Origin: Candidatus Cloacimonadota bacterium
GTDB taxonomy: Bacteria; Cloacimonadota; Cloacimonadia; Cloacimonadales; Cloacimonadaceae
Assembly: GCA_018433885.1 (NCBI GenBank)
Contig: JAHDQK010000082.1
Span: 1 to 36,549 of the forward strand
Direction of reading: 5' to 3'
Length of the DNA stretch: 36,549 bases
Every line of letters begins with the position of its first letter. Within the stretch, counting starts at the first letter, position 1. The notes under the pieces are model-generated. The model ran no database searches. It was not told the DNA's origin and saw nothing but the letters and a program-made list of their open reading frames with translations. The position numbers and the translations under genes are program-made. Below, in pieces: positions 25,755-33,839 of this stretch.

Positions 25755-25782
25755 AAGATAACCGAAAGCCCTTTTTTGTCAA
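25755..25782 (-). promoter_or_regulatory. Promoter of the DUF47-PiT phosphate operon
   Basis: On the minus strand TTGACA (25777-25782) is followed after 16 nt by TATCTT (25755-25760), a four-of-six -10 box. It is 33 nt before the DUF47 start. No PhoB-type box of two 7-nt repeats was seen. Confidence 0.45.
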
Positions 25783-25976
25783 GCACTTCGCAGTCAGATC
25801 ATTTTCTGAACGATAATCTTTGCTTGGTATGTAGCGATGATGTTCAACACAGAAACCCTGATCATCAGCAAGAAGTATTCACATCCGAACTAAAATGGCC
25901 ATCCCGACAGTGAGATAAAAATCATTGACACCATTGGCAAGCTCTAAAAGCTGAAACTAAGGATGATCTACATAAG

Positions 25977-27539
25977 ATGAACAAACAGCGAAACCGGCTT
26001 TTGGGGCTGGACAAGATTTTCGATTTGATCGAGGTTCCGGGTAGCTTTTTGGAAGCAGTGAAGCGTCACAAGCTTACTACGGAAAGGCATTCTCAGCAAG
26101 AGATTGTGGATAGCTACAGCCGATGCGCGCGGTTTATGGATGATCTCTTTATATCCCCCACAGCGAAGTGGCAGAACCTCTTTGCCCATATTGTGGACTT
26201 GGAGCCGAGCATCTATCACCGAGACTGTCTGGCGATCCACGAACTCTTTGAACTCAAGACTTATGTATATCACTATCAGCTCCTTAGAAGTCATGCGATA
26301 GAACGGGGATTGAATCATTATGACCTCCCAGATTTATCCAAACTGTTCCAGCTTCTAGACCCGGAACAGGGCAAAATCCCCTCTTTCCGTCTTTCCCCTC
26401 TCTATAGCAGCATATTGCGTGATCTTGATAAAGAACGCGGAGCTCTTAGCCAGTTATTGAAGCATAAACGGCAAGAGTATCTGGCTCTTGCCCGTCGAAG
26501 CCTGGATCTACCCAACCTGAAAGATGAATTCATTCTTTCCCGCTCTCAGACCGATTTGATCTCAAAAATCACGGATAGTGGGTTCTTCATCCTTTCTCGA
26601 GAAAGCATCGCAAACTTGATCTATGTTCTGGCTGATAATCCAGAAACTCATGCGATAAAAGCAGATCTGGCAGAACTAAAGCGAAAGATAGAGACCGAGG
26701 AAAATGCCGTCCTTTATGAGCTTTCGAAGAAGGTCCAAGCTTTCGTAGCCGATATCTCAATCGCGGTGAAATCCGTTAAAGAAATGGGCTGGGATTTCTC
26801 GCTGGCAGCTTTCGCAAGGAAATACGACTGCTGCATCCCCTTGATAGCAGATGAAATAGAACTGATTCAAGCTCGCAACTTACCGCTTCAACTTGCCCTG
26901 GAAGCATCCAATCGGAATTACCAGAAGCAAAACTTGACATTTAGCACTCGGGCAAATCTGATCACCGGACCCAATATGGGGGGAAAAACCAGCATCCTCA
27001 AGTGCTTGGCTCAGTTTTCCGAACTCATCAAACGGGCTATTCCCCTTCCCGCTGAAAAGGTAAGCATGCCGCTTTACGACTTTGTGTACTACAACCATAG
27101 CGATGAAGGGGAAAACCTATCCTCCTTCGGTAGCGAGGTGGTTGCATTTTGCGATGCTCTCAAACGTCCCGGTCGCGGCTTGTTTTTACTGGATGAATTT
27201 GGCAAAGGCACCAATCCTCGAGAAGGTGAAGCCTTGGCTACAGCTGTGATCAGGTATTTGGCGAACAGCATACACACAACCGTAGCCGCTACCCATTTCA
27301 CTGCCCCAGCCATGTTAAAAGAAATCTGCCAGTTCCAGATCAAAGGCATCCAAAGTGCACTTGACGCAACCACATACGAAGACATCCATCAACGGCTCAG
27401 GTATCTGGCAAATGCCATGGATTATGAATTGATTAGCCTGAACACACAGAAAACCCCACCCATGGACGCGCTGAAAATCGCCAAGATATTGGGGCTGCCC
27501 CAAGATATTCTCACGCTGATTAATCTGGAGGATGAATGA
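25977..27539 (+). CDS. MutS-family ATPase lacking the mismatch-recognition domain
   Basis: The 520-residue protein has a C-terminal MutS ATPase domain: Walker A GPNMGGKT at 331-338, Walker B GLFLLDEFGKGTN at 401-413 and AATHFTAP near 437-444. The first 320 residues are helical, like the MutS core and lever domains (III-IV). There is no N-terminal mismatch-binding domain, so it is not a canonical MutS (about 850 residues). It belongs among the short MutS-like proteins of unknown role in DNA structure binding or recombination. No SMR nuclease domain is attached. The upstream 255-base gap has a TTGACA at 25925-25930 without a clear -10. The next gene overlaps by four bases. Confidence 0.85.
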   Translation: MNKQRNRLLGLDKIFDLIEVPGSFLEAVKRHKLTTERHSQQEIVDSYSRCARFMDDLFISPTAKWQNLFAHIVDLEPSIYHRDCLAIHELFELKTYVYHYQLLRSHAIERGLNHYDLPDLSKLFQLLDPEQGKIPSFRLSPLYSSILRDLDKERGALSQLLKHKRQEYLALARRSLDLPNLKDEFILSRSQTDLISKITDSGFFILSRESIANLIYVLADNPETHAIKADLAELKRKIETEENAVLYELSKKVQAFVADISIAVKSVKEMGWDFSLAAFARKYDCCIPLIADEIELIQARNLPLQLALEASNRNYQKQNLTFSTRANLITGPNMGGKTSILKCLAQFSELIKRAIPLPAEKVSMPLYDFVYYNHSDEGENLSSFGSEVVAFCDALKRPGRGLFLLDEFGKGTNPREGEALATAVIRYLANSIHTTVAATHFTAPAMLKEICQFQIKGIQSALDATTYEDIHQRLRYLANAMDYELISLNTQKTPPMDALKIAKILGLPQDILTLINLEDE

Positions 27540-28321
27540 ACAAACTCAGCATTCAACATTGTAGCAAACTAGCCTTGAAAACCGGGAGGATCATCCTGGA
27601 AAGTGGCGGTGCTACAAACCGGGTGGAGCTGATGATGAAGAAGATCTGCATCAGCCTGGGCTATCCGGATTGTGAATCCTTTGTTACTCCCACCGGGATC
27701 TTCCTCTCTCTCAGTGATGGCGAAAGTGAGCTGAGCACCAGCATCAAACGCATTGGTCAGCGCCGCATAGACTTGGGAAAAATCACCGAAATCAGTCGAG
27801 TGGTAAACTGCTTGGAAACTGACTCGAGTCCAAAGAATTCCCACAACAAAAGTGAATATCTGGAAAGCGAACTAAATCGCATCGATACTCAAAAACCCTA
27901 CCCAATGTGGGTGAATAACGTCTGTGGCGCAGCTACCAGTGGATTCTTCTGCCTCCTCTTCGGCGGCTCCTGGAGCGAATTCGGAGTAGCCCTCATAGTC
28001 GGTTTCCTGGTTGCCACCAGCCTCAAATACATTTCCAAGCTTCCTATAAACGGATTCCTCTTGAACGCTTTGGCTGCCATGTTGATCGTATTGATCGCCA
28101 AAACCATCGACATTTGGGTGCCTTTTATCCGCTTGGATGTGATTATAATAGGGGGAATCATGATCCTGGTTCCGGGTTTGCAGATCGTAAACGCCATCCG
28201 CGATACCATGAGTGGCGACCTCGTGGCAGGAACAGCCAGAGGAGTGGAAGCCATCATCATGACGGTAGGAATCGTAGCAGGAAGTGGCGCAATGCTTAAG
28301 ATCTGGGAGTTGTGGTCATAA
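27536..28321 (+). CDS. Threonine/serine exporter, ThrE N-terminal half (DUF1212)
   Basis: The 261-residue protein opens with a soluble part holding ESGGATNRVELMMKKICISLG (about 21-40), which is the ThrE N-terminal family signature, and continues with five membrane segments (about 131-250). With the small membrane protein encoded next, it forms the split version of the ThrE amino acid exporter, which in Corynebacterium is one long protein. Export of threonine or serine is the family role. GGAGG precedes the ATG, which overlaps the MutS-like stop by four bases. Confidence 0.88.
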   Translation: MNKLSIQHCSKLALKTGRIILESGGATNRVELMMKKICISLGYPDCESFVTPTGIFLSLSDGESELSTSIKRIGQRRIDLGKITEISRVVNCLETDSSPKNSHNKSEYLESELNRIDTQKPYPMWVNNVCGAATSGFFCLLFGGSWSEFGVALIVGFLVATSLKYISKLPINGFLLNALAAMLIVLIAKTIDIWVPFIRLDVIIIGGIMILVPGLQIVNAIRDTMSGDLVAGTARGVEAIIMTVGIVAGSGAMLKIWELWS

Positions 28322-28776
28322 TGCGGCCCTTCGACTTTCTTACTCTGATGCAGTTTTGCTGGGCGTTTTTGGCGATTCTGGGATTTTCTCTCAGAAGTAA
28401 TCTGCGGGGAATTCGCGTGTTATTCACTGCTTTGGGTGGTGGTTTGTGTTGGGCAAGCTATTTGGTTATATTGTATTACACAGAATCAATGTTGCTTTCG
28501 GTCTTTCTGGCGATTAGCATCGCTTGCATATATTCGGAGATTGTGGCACGTCTTATGCATACGCCGGTTTCAGTGTTTGTGATCTGCGTGATCATTCCCT
28601 TGGTTCCGGGCAGATCTTTGTATTATGCCATGCAAGCATATATTGGCGGACAAAGCTCTTTGGCATCGAAGCTGATCTTTGATGTATTGATGATTTCCGG
28701 CACCATATCCATCGCGATCGCCGTCGTGGCATCGGCTGTTCAGCTCTGGATAAGGCTGAAAGCGGACATTTCTTAA
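28321..28776 (+). CDS. Threonine/serine exporter, ThrE C-terminal half (ThrE_2/DUF3815)
   Basis: The 151-residue membrane protein has about five hydrophobic segments, with IPLVPGRSLYYAMQAYIGG near 94-112, the conserved part of the ThrE_2 family. It is the partner of the 261-residue protein upstream; together they make the two halves of a ThrE-type exporter. I start at ATG 28321, overlapping the previous stop as TAATG; an in-frame GTG lies nine bases earlier. Confidence 0.88.
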   Translation: MRPFDFLTLMQFCWAFLAILGFSLRSNLRGIRVLFTALGGGLCWASYLVILYYTESMLLSVFLAISIACIYSEIVARLMHTPVSVFVICVIIPLVPGRSLYYAMQAYIGGQSSLASKLIFDVLMISGTISIAIAVVASAVQLWIRLKADIS

Positions 28777-28789
28777 AGGAGATAATTAA

Positions 28790-29596
28790 ATGAATAAATC
28801 CATAAAACAACAACAATTGGAAGAGCGAATTCTCAAGCTTCTTTCTGGAAAAGCACTAAAAGCTACGGAGCTACTCTTTGCCGATCCCGAAATACAAGCC
28901 CTGCAAGAATATGCTAATATAGTTTCAATTAAAAGACTGGGATACAACGACCATGGCCCTGTCCACATGCGCAAAGCTACTCTCAATACGATCAAAATGT
29001 TCAAGTTACTGAATGAAGCGGGCATCCAGATGAATCTTGAGAAAGAAAGAGTAGGCACCGCGGATGACTCTCTGGTGGGAGTGATCATGGCGTCGCTTTT
29101 ACACGACCTGGGGATGAGTATCGCCCGGGACAGCCATGAATTCCTCAGCATCCAGATCGCTACCCCTTTTATCGACAGGGTGCTGGATGCTATTCATCAA
29201 CCTGATGAATTCAACTTGAAAGCGGCTATCCGCTCGATAGCTATAGAAGGAATTTTTGGCCATATGGCTACTCACAAGATCCACTCTCTGGAGGCAGGTT
29301 TGGTGCTGATCGGCGATGGTAGCGACATGGAAAAGGGACGCGCCAGAATCCCAGCTATGCTCTCCACAAAAGTTCGCCCGGGGGATATTCACCGCACCTC
29401 CGCTTCGGCGATTCAAAAAGTTCGCATCCTGAAAGGTGAAGAAAAACCCATCCGCATCGAGGTAGAAATGAATGCCTCTGTGGGGTTTTTCCAGATCGAA
29501 GAAGTGTTCTTTCCCAAGATCAACATTAGCCCCGTGAAGCCCTTCATCGAGCTTTTCGCAGGCGTTACCGACAGAGATCAACTACGTTATCTGTGA
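28790..29596 (+). CDS. HD domain-containing phosphohydrolase-like protein
   Basis: The 268-residue soluble protein has an HD-domain metal site: H59 in DHGPVHMRKAT, then H105-D106 in ASLLHDLGMS, and H116 in RDSHEF. HD proteins hydrolyse nucleotides or phosphodiesters with divalent metals. The C-terminal third (about 195-268) is mixed alpha/beta and unassigned. AAGGAG precedes the ATG, 13 bases after the ThrE half, so it may be in the same transcript. The substrate cannot be named. The gene ends just before the RNase P RNA gene. Confidence 0.85.
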   Translation: MNKSIKQQQLEERILKLLSGKALKATELLFADPEIQALQEYANIVSIKRLGYNDHGPVHMRKATLNTIKMFKLLNEAGIQMNLEKERVGTADDSLVGVIMASLLHDLGMSIARDSHEFLSIQIATPFIDRVLDAIHQPDEFNLKAAIRSIAIEGIFGHMATHKIHSLEAGLVLIGDGSDMEKGRARIPAMLSTKVRPGDIHRTSASAIQKVRILKGEEKPIRIEVEMNASVGFFQIEEVFFPKINISPVKPFIELFAGVTDRDQLRYL

Positions 29597-29617
29597 TAAA
29601 ATCCGGAGGGATTGGTT

Positions 29618-29647
29618 TTGAGGGAAAATTTGCAGGCTACATATAGA
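29618..29647 (+). promoter_or_regulatory. Candidate promoter for rnpB
   Basis: TTGAGG (29618-29623) and TATAGA (29642-29647) are separated by 18 nt, each matching the consensus at four of six positions. The start point expected from the -10 box (about 29654) fits the RNA 5' end predicted from the terminal helix at 29660. Confidence 0.4.
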
Positions 29648-29657
29648 GTGATGTTTT

Positions 29658-30055
29658 AGCGCGGGAGTGAAAGATGTCTGCTGCGCCTTTTGGGTGCAGA
29701 GGAAAGTCCGGACACCATGGGCAGGATACTTCCTAACGGGAAGCTGCAGCAATGCAGAGCCAGCTCCACAGAAACAAACCGCGCAACGCCAAAACCTTGC
29801 TTGGAGAGATACTTTCCGGAGCATGGCTTTGGCGTTGCGCAAGGGTGAAATGGCGGTGTAAGAGACCACCGGTGCCATTGGTGACAGTGGCAGCCAGGAA
29901 TGCCTTATCCGGTGCAATGCCAAATAGGGAAGCATTGGTGTGCCCACACCGCTTCCGGGTAGGCAGCTTGAGCCAGAGCGTGAGTTCTGGCCCAGAGGGA
30001 TAGACATCAATCCCCAGTGGGGATCACAGAATCCGGCTTATTGAGCTCCCGCGTG
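29658..30055 (+). ncRNA. rnpB: RNase P RNA (rnpB, bacterial type A)
   Basis: The RNA is the catalytic part of RNase P, which removes the 5' leader from pre-tRNAs. The terminal helix is CGCGGGAG (29660-29667) with CTCCCGCG (30046-30053). GAGGAAAGTCCGGACACCA starts at 29699, ACAGAAACA lies at 29768-29776, and ACAGAATCCGGCTTA lies at 30026-30040; these are the universally conserved P4 and P15-P3 core sequences. The variable P12 region is a long stem with a 13-bp perfect base, GCGCAACGCCAAA (29781-29793) with TTTGGCGTTGCGC (29828-29840). The 5' and 3' ends are set to within a few bases. A T-rich run (30055-30062) follows. Confidence 0.96.
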
Positions 30056-30210
30056 TTTTCTCTTCTTGCCCATCGTTCACAGCCATCGACAAGCTGTGTC
30101 AAAGCCGTCTCCATGCAGTGTGAACTGCATCGATACAGGGCAGACACCTCTCCGCCACTGTTCAGAACATAGAGGATGGGAAGGCTTTGCTAATACAACA
30201 GAGGGGAAAA
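30056..30210. other. Spacer between rnpB and the YbjQ-family gene
   Basis: The 155 bases hold copy B of the degenerate dispersed element at about 30071-30140. Just after rnpB a T-rich run may serve for termination. No gene is seen. Confidence 0.5.
30071..30140 (-). repeat. Degenerate dispersed element, copy B
   Basis: On the minus strand it has GCCCT-GTATCG-(A)TGCAGT-4 nt-ACTGCAT, then CGGCTTTGACA and a GATGGCTGTGAACGATGGG tail. ATGCAGT (30113-30119) and ACTGCAT (30124-30130) form a perfect 7-bp hairpin. It shares block order with copy A (386-432) and copy C (19887-19990). This is the best-preserved copy in the window. Confidence 0.4.
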
Positions 30211-30534
30211 TTAGTTCAGGGCTTCGATGGTGACAGCAGTTCCCGAAGCGGAAACCATCAACATGCTTTGCCCCACCACCTCATAATCGATATCCACGCC
30301 GATTACAGCGTTTGCACCCATCCGTGCGGCGAGTTGTTTCATCTCATTGATCGCTTCCAAGCGGCCATCGCGCAACTTGCTCTCATAGGCTCCACTGCGT
30401 CCACCCACGATATCCGTGATCGATGCCATCAGATCACGCACGATGTTTGCTCCCATGATCGCCTCACCGGTTACAATGTCGTGATAGCGGATGATGCGAA
30501 ATCCCTCCAAACTTGGTGTGGTAGAGATAATCAT
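30211..30534 (-). CDS. YbjQ/UPF0145 family protein
   Basis: The 107-residue protein fits the YbjQ family (DUF74): opening [11 protein letters not shown], then [15 protein letters not shown] (near 23-37), [11 protein letters not shown] (near 44-54) and the late [15 protein letters not shown]. Family members form pentamers; the role is unknown, and they are often annotated as putative heavy-metal-binding proteins without direct support. The gene lies 14 bases after rarA on the same strand and probably ends its transcript. Confidence 0.93.
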   Translation of the reverse strand: MIISTTPSLEGFRIIRYHDIVTGEAIMGANIVRDLMASITDIVGGRSGAYESKLRDGRLEAINEMKQLAARMGANAVIGVDIDYEVVGQSMLMVSASGTAVTIEALN

Positions 30535-30548
30535 CGTAACTCCTTGCC

Positions 30549-31859
30549 TTAAGAATATTCGTTTCTAAGCTTGTTCCACCAAGCGATGCGCTTGGCGATT
30601 TCCTTTTCAAATCCGAATTCCCCGGGCTCGTAATAGACGGTTTCGTTCATCTGATCCGGGAAGTATTTTTGGTAGCTATATTTGTTCTCGAAGTCGTGGT
30701 CGTAGCGGTAATCCTTGCCATAGTTTAGGTCTTTCATGAGCTTGGTGGGAGCATTGCGAATATGCAAAGGAACGCCATAGTGGCTGGATTTTCTGGCGTC
30801 TGTTGCAGCTTTCTGATAGGCGCTATCCAGAGCATTGCTTTTGGGCGCAGTAGCCAAGTAAACTACTGCTTGGGCTAGGGCAACGCTCGCCTCCGGCATC
30901 CCGATAAAAAGCAGTGCGTCTTTTGCCGCCACTGCCTGTACCAGAGCTTGAGGATCTGCCAAGCCTACGTCTTCGCTGGCAAAGCGGATGATTCTGCGGA
31001 TCACATAGCGTGGATCCTCTCCCGCTTCCAACATCCGTGCTAACCAATATAAAGAAGCCTGTGGATCGCTGCCCCGCATGGATTTATGCAATGCCGAGAT
31101 AAGGTTGTAGTGCTCTTCCCGGTTTTTGTCGTAGAACATGGTTTTTTTGGCAAGAGTCTTCGCCAGAACTTCAATATTGGGATGCGGATTCTTCTGTAAG
31201 AAGTCCTTGATCAGTTCCAATTCGTTCAGGCTGCGGCGTGCGTCTCCCCCACAGTTGCGGGCGAGCCAACCGATTACGTTCGCATCTTCCTCGATCCCTA
31301 GTTCGAGACAGCCTCTCTGCAGAATCTCTCTCAGATCTTCTTCTGCAAGAGATTCCAACACAAACACATGACACCTGGAAAGCAACGCGGGAATCACTTC
31401 AAACGAAGGGTTCTCGGTAGTTGCGCCGATCAGGATTATCGCTCCGCTCTCCACAAATGGCAGGAAGGCATCCTGCTGGCTCTTGTTGAAACGGTGAATC
31501 TCATCGATGAAGAGGATGGTCTGTTCACCCTTACTCCTGTGTTGATAATCCGCATCCTTCATCACATGCTTAACGTCGTTGATGCTAGAAAGCACAGCGC
31601 TGAAATGCACGAAGCGGTGTGGTGCGCTGGTTTCAATGATCCGGGCAATAGTGGTTTTTCCGCTTCCCGGAGGACCCCACAGAATGAAGCTGTGATAATC
31701 GTTGCGGATCATCATCTGTGAGAGCAACGAGTCCGCTGAGATCAGTTTGTCCTGTCCCTTCAGTTCACCGAGGGTTTTGGGCCTCAGTCTTTCTGCCAAA
31801 GGAGCTTTGCGTTCCTTTATCTCCTGCATTTCAAACAGGTCGCTCTGATCTCGTGGCAT
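30549..31859 (-). CDS. rarA: Replication-associated recombination ATPase RarA (MgsA)
   Basis: RarA is a AAA+ ATPase related to clamp loaders that acts at stalled replication forks and binds SSB. The 436-residue length is normal. Walker A GPPGSGKT is at 62-69, Walker [10 protein letters not shown] at 114-122, and sensor 1 with [11 protein letters not shown] and ALLSRC follows; ARRSLNELE is the sensor-2 region, and the C-terminal part with the late [13 protein letters not shown] matches the MgsA_C domain. AAGGGA precedes the ATG, eight bases after the ferritin-like gene. Confidence 0.95.
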   Translation of the reverse strand: MPRDQSDLFEMQEIKERKAPLAERLRPKTLGELKGQDKLISADSLLSQMMIRNDYHSFILWGPPGSGKTTIARIIETSAPHRFVHFSAVLSSINDVKHVMKDADYQHRSKGEQTILFIDEIHRFNKSQQDAFLPFVESGAIILIGATTENPSFEVIPALLSRCHVFVLESLAEEDLREILQRGCLELGIEEDANVIGWLARNCGGDARRSLNELELIKDFLQKNPHPNIEVLAKTLAKKTMFYDKNREEHYNLISALHKSMRGSDPQASLYWLARMLEAGEDPRYVIRRIIRFASEDVGLADPQALVQAVAAKDALLFIGMPEASVALAQAVVYLATAPKSNALDSAYQKAATDARKSSHYGVPLHIRNAPTKLMKDLNYGKDYRYDHDFENKYSYQKYFPDQMNETVYYEPGEFGFEKEIAKRIAWWNKLRNEYS

Positions 31860-31867
31860 AAATTCCC

Positions 31868-32335
31868 TTAATGCTCCATTAAACCAGTAAGTTCCGAGGG
31901 ATCAAACCATTGCAAGATGCCATGAAGCTTTTCCAGCTCGGCAAAGAGCAGTTCTTTGTGCATGACTTCTTCTTTGGCAAACTGCAGGAGAAGGTCTTTG
32001 GTGGAGGCATCCGGGGATTGTTCAGCCAGCTTTTGATAGATGTTCTGCGCTAATTCTTCGCGCGAGATGGCAAACTCCAGCACCTGTTTGGGATCGTTTA
32101 GTTCTACCCCCTCCATTTGCATATCAAGATAGTCTATCAGCACCAAACTATCGTTGGGAAACTCATGCTTAAAAAGTTGCCGCATCTTGGTTTCGTGGTT
32201 CTTCTCATACTCTACCAATTGATTAAAAAACTGCTCTGTTTCAGCTGTTTTAAAGCTCTTTGCCAAAGCCTTGTAAAGGTTCTGAGAGCGGATTTCCGCT
32301 TCGATGGCAATCCGAAATGCTTGTTTGCGTTCCAT
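31868..32335 (-). CDS. Ferritin-like diiron protein, second copy
   Basis: The 155-residue protein has four helices with diiron-type residues: E12 and E14 in AIEAEIRSQNLYKAL, ExxH in YEKNHETKMRQL, E94-E95 in REELAQNIYQKL, and ExxH in EEVMHKELLFAEL. It has no rubredoxin domain. It resembles the protein at 21517 in size and layout but differs in sequence. It may protect against peroxide or bind iron. It lies 19 bases after the LolC/E-like gene and eight before rarA, with a GGAGGA site before its ATG. Confidence 0.85.
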   Translation of the reverse strand: MERKQAFRIAIEAEIRSQNLYKALAKSFKTAETEQFFNQLVEYEKNHETKMRQLFKHEFPNDSLVLIDYLDMQMEGVELNDPKQVLEFAISREELAQNIYQKLAEQSPDASTKDLLLQFAKEEVMHKELLFAELEKLHGILQWFDPSELTGLMEH

Positions 32336-32354
32336 TTGTGTTTCCTCCAGAATA

Positions 32355-33602
32355 TTATGTTGCGCGGCGAATCAATTCTACCGCGTTTATTTTATTCAAC
32401 CGTTTGAGAGGTAATAGGATGCTGATCCAAGTCAAGAGATAGGACACCGCTATCACCAGAATATAATCACTTAATTGAATCTGTACCGGTAATACGATCG
32501 TCTCATCCAACTTCACGATCTGGTTACGATCCTGAATATAGAGCAGCACTCCGCTTAGTATCAGACCGATAATTATTCCCAAAGTGCAAAGCATCATCGC
32601 TTGAACCAGGAACAGTCTTCGTAGATCCTTATCCTTGTAACCCAATGCCTTAAGCAAGCCAAGCTCGTTTTTCTTGAAGCTGATCAACTTCAATAGAGAA
32701 CCCGTAAGGTTGAAGCTGGCGATGATAAACATGAACATCAGAATGATGAACATGAGGAATTTCTCAAAACGTATCGCGCCATATAATGAGGCGTCGTAAC
32801 TACTCCAATCCTCGATCTTGTATCCACTAAACATGCCTTGCAGGCTTTTCACGTGCTGCTTGCTTTTCTCAGGATTCTGACTGCGGATTTCTATGAGATC
32901 TACAGCGTCCTGATATCCCGCAAAACTTTGAGCAATCTTAAGTGGGACAAACGCATAACTTTGGTCGTATTCCGGCATTCCGGCAGCAAAGATCGCCATC
33001 ACTTCCACAACCTGTATCTTGGGTAACAAACCAAATGGACTGGGAATGTTGAACACCGGCGAGATCAGTTGTACCTGATCCCCGATATAGAGCCCCAATT
33101 CTGCCGCCAAACCAGAGCCCAGGGCAATTCCTCTTTCGGCAAAATCCGGATTCTCTATGCTCCCCGCAATGATCCCGTGAACGGCGTCATTATCCGTCCT
33201 TTTGTTCAGAACAGGACTGATCTGCACATGGGTGGTGGGATCAATTCCAAATACTAGCGCTGGGGTACTCTGGTTACTGCCTCTCAATAGCAGCTCGCTT
33301 CTCACCACCGGGGATGCCTGATAGCCTAGAGAATTGATCTTGGAGACGATCTCCCGGTAGTTGGAAATGGACTCCGCATCAATGGCGCTGAGTCTCATCT
33401 CAGAAAGAGTGCTGATTATTCGTTCCCGAATGTCTGAACGAAATCCGTTCATCACAGAACTTACCGTGATTAAAGCCATCACCCCCAATGCGATACCGCA
33501 AAGGGTAAGAATGTGACTTTTGCTTACGCCAATGCGGCTACGCCCGCTCAGATACTTGCGGGCTAAAAAGAGGATACTGGAGTTTCCCGGAACTTTCTTC
33601 AT
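32355..33602 (-). CDS. Lipoprotein-releasing ABC permease, LolC/LolE type
   Basis: The 415-residue protein has the FtsX/LolC layout: one N-terminal membrane segment (about 30-50) after the motif ARKYLSGRSRIGVSKSH, a large periplasmic domain to about 285, and three membrane segments at about 290-310, 335-360 and 385-405. LKKNELGLLKALGY-like residues (FKKNELGLLKALGYKDKDL) form the coupling helix to the ATPase. LolC/E with LolD extracts lipoproteins from the inner membrane for transfer to LolA. No LolD gene is next to it. It could be part of a homodimeric LolF-type system. Only a weak ribosome binding site is seen. Confidence 0.85.
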   Translation of the reverse strand: MKKVPGNSSILFLARKYLSGRSRIGVSKSHILTLCGIALGVMALITVSSVMNGFRSDIRERIISTLSEMRLSAIDAESISNYREIVSKINSLGYQASPVVRSELLLRGSNQSTPALVFGIDPTTHVQISPVLNKRTDNDAVHGIIAGSIENPDFAERGIALGSGLAAELGLYIGDQVQLISPVFNIPSPFGLLPKIQVVEVMAIFAAGMPEYDQSYAFVPLKIAQSFAGYQDAVDLIEIRSQNPEKSKQHVKSLQGMFSGYKIEDWSSYDASLYGAIRFEKFLMFIILMFMFIIASFNLTGSLLKLISFKKNELGLLKALGYKDKDLRRLFLVQAMMLCTLGIIIGLILSGVLLYIQDRNQIVKLDETIVLPVQIQLSDYILVIAVSYLLTWISILLPLKRLNKINAVELIRRAT

Positions 33603-33839
33603 TCATGCATGCTCTGCACAAGCGCAAAAAAAGTCAAGTTAGATTTTCCTGAAAGTAAGATACATTGGGAGTTTTCATTTGAAGCGGAGGAACATGGATA
33701 CCTTCAGATATCCATGTATTCAAGAGATGTATAGTCCTCCGTATGTCCATAAAAGCCGGTCTCATCATTGATATTCCTGTTTTTGGATCATTTCTTGTAT
33801 GTAAGATTGGTTAAATAATAGTATCTTTCAGGAGGTAAT
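33603..33839. other. Intergenic region upstream of the C10 peptidase gene
   Basis: The 237 bases lie between the divergent LolC/E-like and peptidase genes. It contains a strong hairpin (33685-33741) and a strong AGGAGGT ribosome binding site just before the peptidase start. I found no promoter pair with consensus spacing. Confidence 0.5.
33685..33741. repeat. 57-nt two-part inverted repeat upstream of the peptidase gene
   Basis: CGGAGGA (33685-33691) pairs with TCCTCCG (33735-33741), and directly inside it ACATGGATA (33692-33700) pairs with TATCCATGT (33709-33717). Both arms are perfect, with an 8-nt apical loop and an asymmetric 17-nt bulge on the 3' side. No T tract follows, so it is not a simple terminator. 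It could be a regulatory site for the peptidase, a leader structure or a mobile palindromic unit. Confidence 0.6.

Noticed and set aside
25925-25930. Perfect TTGACA upstream of the MutS-like gene
   Set aside because: No acceptable -10 box lies 15-19 nt downstream, so I do not call a promoter.
30187-30552. Plus-strand open frame opposite the YbjQ-family gene
   Set aside because: The minus strand carries the conserved YbjQ protein; this is its shadow.
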